Source of the DNA: Ga0077555 sp031406575
GTDB taxonomy: Bacteria > Pseudomonadota > Alphaproteobacteria > Rhizobiales > Hyphomicrobiaceae
Assembly: GCA_031406575.1 (NCBI GenBank)
Contig: JANOHP010000241.1
Span: forward strand, 1-25,919
Reading direction: 5' to 3'
DNA: 25,919 nt
The position numbers were made by a program, and so were the translations under genes. The notes under the pieces are model-generated. The model was not told the origin of the DNA. It did no database searches and saw only the letters and a list, made by a program, of their open reading frames with translations. Below are positions 16,486 to 23,441 of this stretch, in pieces (position 1 is the first letter of the stretch; each line of letters begins with the position of its first letter).

Positions 16486-17517
16486 TTACTTCGTCACTTC
16501 CTTGTTGAAGCGCTCGATCCAGGCCGCGCGCTGCGGATTGATCTTGGTCCAGTCGTGCGTCACGAACTTCGCCAGCTCTTCGATTTTCTTGACGGGCATG
16601 TCCGCCACCAAGGTCACTTCAGAATTGACCGGTATCATGCTCGATGGCGGCTTCATGAGGACGTCCTGGACGCCTGCCGACAGCACCGTGTCGATGTATT
16701 TATAGACGTTCTCCTTGTTCTCGGCGCCCTTTGCGATGTGCATCGTTGTGATGAACGTCAGCGCGCCCGTATCGGGTATCGCCAGCTCGATATCGACACC
16801 GCGCGACTTCAGCGTCGCGATGTTGTTGGTGTTGGTGTAGGTGATGTCGATCTGGCCCTGTTGGAACAGGCTGGGCAGCGCGGCGGGCGGCGTTACGGCC
16901 GCAACCTTGGGCAGGATCTTCTTGATCTCCGCGAAGATCGGTTCGACGTCTGTTTCCGAGCCGCCGAAGATTTTCGCCATTTCAATCAGCGAAATCGTAC
17001 CGAATGTCGTCTGGAAACCCGTCAGACCGAGACGCGATACCCAGGGATCGGTGAAGAGGTCCTTCCAGCTCGTGGGCTTAGGCAGTTTTTTCGGATTGTA
17101 GGCGATGCCCACGACCTGCGCGTTGACGGCGACGCCCCATTGGTCGGAATAGCCGGCCGGCAGCTTGCCGAGGTTCGACAGCTTCTTGGCATCGAATGGC
17201 TCGAAAAGGCCGCGCTCGATTGCCGTTGCGCGGGGCCCCGGATCGAGAACGAAGGCATCGAACGGCGGCAAGCCGCGCGCGGCTGCAGCCTTGACGATCT
17301 GATCGACGGCAAACAGCGGCTCGAGCGCCAAATCGATATCGTGCGCTTTCTTGAGCGCGGGTATTACCACCGCGCGATAGGCCTCGTCCCACGTACCGGG
17401 ATAGATGGCGGCCGTGAGATTGCCCTTTGCCGAGGCCTGGCTCGGCAGGAGCGCGCCAGTGGCGAGTGCTGCGCCACCAGCCAACACACTTCGGCGATCG
17501 AGCCTGGATCGTGTCAT
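16486..17517 (-). CDS. ABC solute-binding protein, PotD-like
   Basis: A 343-residue periplasmic ligand-binding protein. The N-terminus (SRLDRRSVLAGGAALATGALLPSQASA) has a twin-arginine-like DRRSVL motif, a hydrophobic core and an ASA cleavage site, so export by Tat or Sec is likely. The mature part (LTAAIYPGTWDEAYRAVVIPAL, VNAQVVGIAYNPKKL, INPQRAAWIERFNKE) is typical of the PotD/family-1 solute-binding proteins. I chose ATG 17517 since AAGGAG lies 8 nt upstream and the leader follows. A start at 17589 adds 24 residues before it. Its ATG overlaps the stop of the ATPase gene (ATGA), so the two are coupled. Ligand unknown; by operon partners, allantoin or another hydantoin/ureide. Confidence 0.9.
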   Translation of the reverse strand: MTRSRLDRRSVLAGGAALATGALLPSQASAKGNLTAAIYPGTWDEAYRAVVIPALKKAHDIDLALEPLFAVDQIVKAAAARGLPPFDAFVLDPGPRATAIERGLFEPFDAKKLSNLGKLPAGYSDQWGVAVNAQVVGIAYNPKKLPKPTSWKDLFTDPWVSRLGLTGFQTTFGTISLIEMAKIFGGSETDVEPIFAEIKKILPKVAAVTPPAALPSLFQQGQIDITYTNTNNIATLKSRGVDIELAIPDTGALTFITTMHIAKGAENKENVYKYIDTVLSAGVQDVLMKPPSSMIPVNSEVTLVADMPVKKIEELAKFVTHDWTKINPQRAAWIERFNKEVTK

Positions 17518-18707
17518 CCGGATTTCTCCTTCGGGTTGTCGGACACAGCGGGGAAAACACTCGGGCGAACGCCTGGCTTGGTTCCACACCAGGCGTCATC
17601 GGCAACGTCGGACAGGCGCGCGCCGCGCTGTTCCGTTACTTTGATGGCGGCACGATCACGAAGCTCGAGTTCGCGAATGATGCTGCTGCCGATCGGCACG
17701 GACAAGCGGGGCCGGACGGGCCAGCGGTCCTTTGCTCCCTCGGTATAGATGGACAACTGTTCGGGTCGGATGGTCACGACAACGGCTTCTCCGGCGGAAA
17801 ACGTGCGCTCGGTCGGAATATCGAGCGTGGCGCCTGCCGACAACTCGACCTCGACGCTACCGGGCCGTGCGACGGCGACCGTTCCCCGCAGTTGATTGGT
17901 GGTGCCGACAAAGCCGCTGACGAAAAGCGTTTCGGGGCGATCGTAGACCGTGACCGGGCTGTCGACCTGCTCGACGCGGCCACTGTTCATCACGGCGATG
18001 CGATCGGCGACGCTCATGGCCTCGTCCTGATCGTGGGTCACGAGGATGGCCGTCAAACCGAACTGCTTCTGCAGGCGGCGCAGCTCAATCTGCATGTCGA
18101 GCCGCAGGCTCTTGTCGAGCGCGCTGAAGGGCTCGTCGAGGAGCAGCACACGAGGCTCGACCGCGAGCGCGCGTGCCAGCGCCACACGCTGCTGCTGGCC
18201 TCCCGACAATTGGCGCGGCAGTCGATCGGCAAGCCCATTGAGCTGCACGACCTCCAGAAAGCGCTCCACCTTCTCGTGCACTTCGGCCTTTGCGCGCCCA
18301 CGTGCTTTCAGGCCGTACGCGATATTTTCCCAGACGGTCAGGTGGGGGAAGAGCGCGTAATTCTGGAAAACGATGCCGATCTCGCGTTGATTTGAGGGCA
18401 GTGCATCGATCGACTGGCCATCGATGAGGACACGACCTTGCGACTGTGACACGAAGCCGGCGACGATGCGCAGCAACGTCGTCTTGCCACATCCCGATGG
18501 TCCCAGCAGTGCCAGGATTTCACCGGCCCGAATGGAGAGCGTGACCTTGTCGACGGCCAACATGCCGCCATAACGATGGGTGATCCCGTCGAGATCGACC
18601 GTATGACCCGACTGGCGCGCAGATGCTGCACCGACCGTTGTCGCCGTGGCCGGCCTCGATGCATCATGCGATGTCCGCTTGCCTGTGGTGATCACCCGTT
18701 CCCCCAA
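17514..18707 (-). CDS. ABC importer ATPase, PotA-like
   Basis: ATPase of the Pot-type importer, about 397 residues. Complete set: Walker A GPSGCGKTT (about residues 69-77), Q-loop FQNYALFPH, signature LSGGQQQR, Walker B LLLDEPFSALD, H-loop VTHDQDEA, then a C-terminal TOBE-like regulatory domain (TNQLRGTVAVARPGSVEVEL, VVVTIRPEQLSIY). The N-terminus has about 35 residues of low-complexity sequence before the ATPase core. The start is uncertain: TTG 18707, or GTG 18695 with GGGGGA 4 nt upstream. No ATG occurs until well inside the domain. First gene of the importer-allA-puuE operon, with an AT-rich promoter region upstream. Confidence 0.9.
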   Translation of the reverse strand: MGERVITTGKRTSHDASRPATATTVGAASARQSGHTVDLDGITHRYGGMLAVDKVTLSIRAGEILALLGPSGCGKTTLLRIVAGFVSQSQGRVLIDGQSIDALPSNQREIGIVFQNYALFPHLTVWENIAYGLKARGRAKAEVHEKVERFLEVVQLNGLADRLPRQLSGGQQQRVALARALAVEPRVLLLDEPFSALDKSLRLDMQIELRRLQKQFGLTAILVTHDQDEAMSVADRIAVMNSGRVEQVDSPVTVYDRPETLFVSGFVGTTNQLRGTVAVARPGSVEVELSAGATLDIPTERTFSAGEAVVVTIRPEQLSIYTEGAKDRWPVRPRLSVPIGSSIIRELELRDRAAIKVTEQRGARLSDVADDAWCGTKPGVRPSVFPAVSDNPKEKSG

Positions 18708-18904
18708 ACATCACGGCATGGTTGGGAGCAAAGTATGTACCAAGTCGGACGCGTGCGCAGAACATACTAATAATGCATTGTTTTACATATACATTTTTCT
18801 ATTCGTAGAGCCGTCGGCGCTTTGCAACGTCAGTGGTGTCCGCGCGTATTGCCGAAGTCCCAGGCAGTCTGCCGGCGGATCGTGCGCAAAACGGAGGCCG
18901 GTGC
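18708..18904 (-). promoter_or_regulatory. AT-rich promoter region with operator-like inverted repeat
   Basis: The 197 bp between the upstream operon's last stop and the importer operon hold a marked AT-rich island (about 18761-18812) in a GC-rich background. AGTATGT (18732-18738) and ACATACT (18762-18768) are perfect 7-bp inverted half-sites whose centres are 30 bp apart, three helical turns, which is a spacing seen for cooperative repressors. A perfect 8-bp palindrome, AATGCATT, lies at 18772-18779. I could not assign a clean -35/-10 pair. The island probably contains the start site of the six-gene operon. Confidence 0.45.
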
Positions 18905-19807
18905 TCACTTCTGCGGCAGCACGCTCGAGGCATACCGCGCAATATCGATGCGGCGCGCGATCCAGATGCGATCGCGCAGGCTGTCGAGCCGCTGGAGGAT
19001 ATCGCGGACGGCACGAAACCGCGCCGGGCGGCCCGTAATGCGCAGGTGAAAGCCAATATTGAGCAAGCGCGTTTTACCACGTGCGGCCTCATCGAGCAGG
19101 CCATCAATGGCGTCATTGACGTAGTCCAACATGTCGCCGGCATGCACGAAGCCATTCGGGTGGAAAAACTTCATGTCGTTGGTGTCGAGCGCATAGGGCA
19201 ACACCAACAGCTTACCCGCCGATGTATCGCGGTCCCAATAGGGGAGATCGTCATCGAAGGCGTTCGACGTATAGAGGAACCCGCGCTCGACGAGCAGTTC
19301 GCGGGTCCAGAGGCTCTCGCTTCCCCGGCAGAAGAAGCCGAAGGGGCGTTCCCCGGTCGCGCCCTCGATGACCGCAATGCATTTGTCCAGATCATCGGCC
19401 TCCGCTGCGCGAGAGGCATAGTCTGCGTGGGGCCGCCATCGCCAGCCGTGGCAGGCCGGCTCGTGGCCGCGCGCTGTGATCTCGCGCGCAATTAGCGGCG
19501 CGCGCTCGACAGCGCGCCCGCAGCAGAAAAATGTTGCGGGGATGCGGGAGGCTTCGAGTGCGTCGAAGAAGCGCCAGATGCCGGCCCGCATGCCGTAGGC
19601 GAAGATCTGCTCCTGCCCCATGTCCCGCGTGCCGGGCTCGACGACGCTGATGACTTCGCCCATCCGCTCCGATAGGGGATCGCCGTCGCCGACCTGCTGT
19701 TCGGCCCCTTCCTCGAAATTGACGACGACGGACACCGCGAGGCGTCGGCCGTCCGGCCATGTGAACTCGGGCGGTTGCCCGTTGTAGCCGATGAGATCAC
19801 GCGTCAT
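18905..19807 (-). CDS. PuuE-like deacetylase-fold hydrolase, second paralogue
   Basis: A 300-residue protein of the same family as puuE at 13340 but clearly diverged. Motifs: DLIGYNGQPPEFTWPDGRR, VVNFEEGAEQQV, HEPACHGWRWRPH, FFCRGSESLWTRELL, DDDLPYWDR, LPYALDTNDMKF, GFHLRITGRPARF. All catalytic regions are present and length is normal. ATG 19807 opens with MTRDLIGYNG, as in the family. Last gene of the amidase-racemase operon, 24 bp after the racemase stop. With one intact paralogue in each operon, the two probably act on different ring compounds (for instance allantoin and a substituted hydantoin). This is inference. Confidence 0.86.
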   Translation of the reverse strand: MTRDLIGYNGQPPEFTWPDGRRLAVSVVVNFEEGAEQQVGDGDPLSERMGEVISVVEPGTRDMGQEQIFAYGMRAGIWRFFDALEASRIPATFFCCGRAVERAPLIAREITARGHEPACHGWRWRPHADYASRAAEADDLDKCIAVIEGATGERPFGFFCRGSESLWTRELLVERGFLYTSNAFDDDLPYWDRDTSAGKLLVLPYALDTNDMKFFHPNGFVHAGDMLDYVNDAIDGLLDEAARGKTRLLNIGFHLRITGRPARFRAVRDILQRLDSLRDRIWIARRIDIARYASSVLPQK

Positions 19808-19831
19808 GGTTTGTGCATTTCGCTGGGGCCT

Positions 19832-20581
19832 TCAATCCGTGTGGCGAATGCGAGCGGCAAGGGCCGCCGGCAGCCCGATGGCGTCCTTCGCAGTGGGGCG
19901 GCGGAACGTGCCGGTGGTCGTCTTTCGGGTACCGAGCGCCAGGATCGACTCGGTCAGCTTGACGGCGGCCTGCACCTGATCGACGACCGGCACCGAGATG
20001 CGGTCTTTGACCTTCTTCGCCAAGCCAGCCAGGGGCGCCCCGCCGAAGATGACGACATCGGCGTCGAGTTCGCTCACCGCACGGTTGGCGAGTTCGACGA
20101 GCAGAGCCTCCTTGTCCTCTTGCACATCGCTGATCGATCGAAATGCACCGTCGAGCATCCGAATACCCGCACATCGGCCGCTCATGCCGTGCAGCTCGAC
20201 GCATTCGCGATACCAGGGACCGAGCGCCGTGGCGAAGGTGACGATGGCGAAGGAGCGGCCGAGCATGCATGCCGCGAGCATGGCCGCTTCCGCCATGCCG
20301 ATGACGGGAATGTCGAACAACTCGCGCGCCGCGAGTAATCCGGGATCGCCGAAAGCGGCCATGATCGCGGCATCGGCGGTTCGGTGGTGCTCCGCCAGCA
20401 TTTCGAGCGCGATGGCGCCGCCGATCTGGGCTTCCGTTCGTGTCGCGATGTAGGAAACACCTCGCGGCGCCGTGAGCGGGATCAGTGTGGTTCCGGGTGC
20501 GATGACCTCACGGGCGACATCGTACAATCGCTGCGTAATGGCCTGGGTCGTGTTCGGGTTCAGGAGTAGGATGCGGCTCAT
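19832..20581 (-). CDS. Asp/Glu/hydantoin racemase-fold protein, second paralogue, no catalytic Cys
   Basis: A 249-residue protein opening MSRILLLNPNTTQAITQRL. The first cysteine position is Ala (MAAFGDPGLLAARELFDIPVIG) and the second is Gly (VIFGGAPLAGLA), the same two losses as in the paralogue at 11104. A C-terminal extension of about 30 residues (TTTGTFRRPTAKDAIGLP) follows the fold. I chose ATG 20581 because NPNTT follows and the ATG overlaps the TGA of the amidase gene (ATGA). A longer frame to 20845 runs inside the amidase. Annotated elsewhere as a racemase, but the missing cysteines argue for another reaction or a non-catalytic role. Confidence 0.84.
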   Translation of the reverse strand: MSRILLLNPNTTQAITQRLYDVAREVIAPGTTLIPLTAPRGVSYIATRTEAQIGGAIALEMLAEHHRTADAAIMAAFGDPGLLAARELFDIPVIGMAEAAMLAACMLGRSFAIVTFATALGPWYRECVELHGMSGRCAGIRMLDGAFRSISDVQEDKEALLVELANRAVSELDADVVIFGGAPLAGLAKKVKDRISVPVVDQVQAAVKLTESILALGTRKTTTGTFRRPTAKDAIGLPAALAARIRHTD

Positions 20582-21972
20582 GCACGGCACCTGCGATAGT
20601 CGTTGAACCGAACCAAATGTGCTTCGGCGACAGCGGCCGCCGCCAGCACGCGACGATCCTGTCCGCGTCGGCCGATGATCTGCAATCCGACGGGCAAGCC
20701 GTCGCGGCCCTGGCCACAGGGAATGGAGATCGCTGGTACCAGACCATGATTGAAGAGCGGCGTGAAGACCGCGTGCCCGCGCGGCCCGACCTCGACGCCA
20801 TCGATGCGTTCGGGCCCGAGCCGTGTATGCGGCCAGGCCACGCACGGCGCGGTTGGACAGAGCAGCAAATCGTAATCCTGGAAGAACACACCCACCGTGC
20901 GTTTGATATTCTGGCTGGCTTCCAGAGCCTGCGCAACGTCGGCGCCCGTCAGTTTCAATCCGCGTTCGATCTGAGCGCGAATATCGGGATCGAAGGCGTC
21001 CGGGTCGCGCTTGAAGGTTTCACCTTGTAGAGCGACCAGACCGGCGGCCTGCATCGGCATGACTGCCGTTTCGCTGAAGCCCGCGGGCCATTGCGGGTCG
21101 GCACGCTCGATCGCCCAACCGGCATTGGTGAGCGCGCCGATGGCCACCTCGATCGCGCGCGACACGTCGGGATCGACCGGCACACTGAGGCCCAAGCGAG
21201 GGCTGAAGGCGATGCGCCCGCGCAGAGGATGAGCGGGCGGGGTAGGGTCGATCGAAATGCTTTCGGGATCGCGAGGATGAGGCCCGGCGATGGCGTCGAA
21301 CAGGGCGGCGACGTCCGACACGGTGCGGCCCATGGGGGCAAGCACGGCGATCCCCCAGAACGGTTCGGGGAAGCCCGGACCGTAGGGTATCGCGCCGAAC
21401 GAGGGCTTGAACCCGACCGTGCCCGTGTGTGCCGAGGGGCGCCGGCCGGAGCCGCCACCGTCCGTTCCGAGCGCGATCGGTGCGAAATCCGCAGCCAGCG
21501 CCGCCGCATTGCCACCCGATGAGCCCCCCGGCGTCAGGCGCCCATCGAGGGGATGCAGAGTGGTCCCGTGGAAGGGGCTGTTGGTGACGCCTTTGCTCGC
21601 GAATTCCGGGCTGTTGCCGATGCCGATGATGACCGCGCCAGCCTTGCGCAGACGCGCGACACCGATCGCGTCCTCCGGGGCCACATGATCGGCGTAGAGT
21701 CGCGAGCCCTGCGCGATGCGGCGGCCGCCCACCCAGACATTGTCCTTCACGACCACGGGCACGCCGGCGAGCGGCATGGCCTCGCCACTCTTGGCGCGCT
21801 GGCGAATATCGCGCGCTTCGCGGCGTGCCGTTTCGGGCTCGAAGCGAACGAGCGCGTTCAGCGCCGGATTGGCTGCCTCGATGCAGGCGATGAAGGCCTC
21901 GGCCACGTCGACGGCGTCGAGCTTGGACGCAGTCACTGCTGCAGCGATCTCACGGGCGTCCATATGCAGCAT
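20578..21972 (-). CDS. Amidase (amidase-signature family)
   Basis: A 464-residue cytoplasmic amide hydrolase with the Ser-cisSer-Lys triad intact: Lys76 (VVVKDNVW), cis-Ser at 151/152 (GGSSGGNAA) and nucleophile Ser175 (GTDGGGSGRRPS). Length fits the family. The C-terminal VPAISIPCGQGRDGLPVGLQIIGRR is typical. The start is ATG 21972 with GAGGAG 8 nt upstream. ATG 21963 is an alternative. First gene of a three-gene operon, coupled by ATGA to the racemase-fold gene. Substrate unknown: it could release ammonia from a carbamoyl or amide intermediate. It lacks the extra C-terminal module of allophanate hydrolases. Confidence 0.88.
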   Translation of the reverse strand: MLHMDAREIAAAVTASKLDAVDVAEAFIACIEAANPALNALVRFEPETARREARDIRQRAKSGEAMPLAGVPVVVKDNVWVGGRRIAQGSRLYADHVAPEDAIGVARLRKAGAVIIGIGNSPEFASKGVTNSPFHGTTLHPLDGRLTPGGSSGGNAAALAADFAPIALGTDGGGSGRRPSAHTGTVGFKPSFGAIPYGPGFPEPFWGIAVLAPMGRTVSDVAALFDAIAGPHPRDPESISIDPTPPAHPLRGRIAFSPRLGLSVPVDPDVSRAIEVAIGALTNAGWAIERADPQWPAGFSETAVMPMQAAGLVALQGETFKRDPDAFDPDIRAQIERGLKLTGADVAQALEASQNIKRTVGVFFQDYDLLLCPTAPCVAWPHTRLGPERIDGVEVGPRGHAVFTPLFNHGLVPAISIPCGQGRDGLPVGLQIIGRRGQDRRVLAAAAVAEAHLVRFNDYRRCRA

Positions 21973-22053
21973 CAGATGATCTCCTCGAAGCTTCGGACCA
22001 GATGCGTGACGGCCGTTTGGTGGGTGTCAACGGGGCCGAACGACATGCGTCCG

Positions 22054-22083
22054 ATTCTAACAGATCGACGCGTCACTGCTCAA
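22054..22083 (-). promoter_or_regulatory. Predicted sigma-70-type promoter of the amidase operon
   Basis: On the minus strand, TTGAGC (22078-22083, 4 of 6 to consensus) and TAGAAT (22054-22059, 5 of 6) are separated by 18 bp. They lie about 80 bp upstream of the amidase ATG. This is the best promoter match I see in the window. Confidence 0.5.
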
Positions 22084-22718
22084 CAACAGCGAGGTCATGT
22101 TCGCCCGCGATGTGAACCGAGCGTTATCAAAAAATGCCTCGTTTGGTGCTCCGCAAGTTGCCACTGAATTGTCGGGGATCGCAAATCGCATCGGTTCGAG
22201 CGGCAGCTTCGCGAGGAAGAGTTGGCAGACCTCGACGTGCAGACAAGGGACTCCGCGCCTGATTGTCGAGCACATTGCCGCTATTTGCATCCAGACCCGA
22301 AGGCCATCACGAATCCGCATCGCAAACGATCGCTTCAATATCTGGCGATTGTCCCGGCGATACGATTTCGATTGAAATTGGCACAGCTCTTGCGCTTCAG
22401 CTCGGCAGCGCAACATCGCTACTCATCGGCGATAGCTTTCGGGTGGCGTGCCACCCAGGTGTTGCGGAACTCGCGATGATCGCGGTTCTCAGCGACGTAG
22501 GACTGGTCGAGCCCGTGCTTCGATGTGTGACCGACGTGTCACCCTTCTCGAAGCACAGAGTTGGCACATTCCCACTGGGCCGCACGGCACGGTTTGACCC
22601 TGCTGCCACTCCCTTCATCTCACGCACCGCACCAAGCTGGTCGATACCAGGTCGCGTCTCTGCCGATACCGGCCTAGACGTCTCCTATCCATCGGGCAAC
22701 TCAACGGAGTGAAAAGCC
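22084..22718. other. Gene-poor stretch with a possible regulator relic
   Basis: This stretch has no convincing intact gene. On the plus strand around 22178-22260, two frames together read IANRIGSSGSF and REEELADLDVQTRDSA, which weakly recalls the helix-turn-helix start of a GntR-family regulator (G..LREEELA..L.VSRTPVR) broken by frameshifts. A divergent regulator would be expected here. Another plus-strand frame (22263-22712, 149 residues) matches nothing I know. Low confidence. Confidence 0.25.
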
Positions 22719-23387
22719 ATGGTTGATCGCATTGATTGCGAACATTTGCCCGAGACGATCCGAAAAGTGGACTTCAGCCGCCGACACACTCTGCGCGGAG
22801 CATCGGCCGGCGTCATCACCATGGCGCTCGGTCCAGGAATGAGCGCCGAAGCCATCGCGCAGGCCGCATTGGGCTCGATCAAAGCGACGAAGGGCTCGGG
22901 TTTCTGCAACCTCAACTTCTTCCTCAGCCACGCCATGCAATTCGCCAAGGCCGAGGGCGTCGGACTGATGGCGGCCATGGACAAGCGACCAGACGAATTG
23001 TCCGGTGGTATGCGTCAGCGCGTTGCGGTGGCGCGCGCCCTCGCCATGCGGCCCAAGGTGCTGCTGATGGACGAACCGTTCGCCACGCTCGACGTGCAGA
23101 CGCGGGCGCGCATGTAGGATTTCCTGCTCGATGTCTGGCGCGAGAGTGGAACTTCGGTTCTGTTCGTCACACACAAAATCGACGAGGCGATCGCGCTGGC
23201 CGACCGAGTGGCCGTGTTCACGGCGCGTCCGGGTCGCGTCAAGACCGTGGTACACGTCGAGCTGCCGCGACCGCGCGATCCCTTCGCGCCGGAGTGCGAG
23301 CGATTGCGGCGCGTACTGACGGGCCTGATGCGCGATGAAGTCGAGCGTGCCTTCGCCGATCAAGTGTCCATGTTCGACACCGCATGA
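22719..23387 (+). pseudogene. Deletion fusion of NitT/TauT solute-binding protein and ABC ATPase, with amber codon
   Basis: Residues 1 to about 83 are the start of a NitT/TauT-type periplasmic binding protein: a Tat-like leader (FSRRHTLRGASAGVITMAL) and then TKGSGFCNLNFFLSHAMQ. From about residue 89 the same frame becomes the second half of an ABC ATPase: PDELSGGMRQRVAVARAL (signature), LLMDEPFATLD (Walker B), then after TAG at 23115-23117 the H-loop FVTHKIDEA and the C-terminus to TGA 23387. The TAG sits where Gln is usual (ARM-Q-DFLLDVW), suggesting CAG to TAG. The rest of the binding protein, any permease, and the ATPase Walker A half are gone. GGAG lies 9 nt before the ATG. A remnant of a lost importer operon. 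Confidence 0.85.
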
Positions 23388-23441
23388 TGCCCGGCGCCCA
23401 GAGTGGCGCCTATGATTTCGATACGACAACAGGAGCCGGAC

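Noticed and set aside
16555..17748. 397-residue plus-strand ORF opposite the solute-binding protein
   Set aside because: Shadow frame of a well-supported gene; no domain visible and no ribosome site.
17427..18395. 322-residue plus-strand ORF opposite the ABC ATPase
   Set aside because: Shadow frame; all ATPase motifs are on the minus strand.
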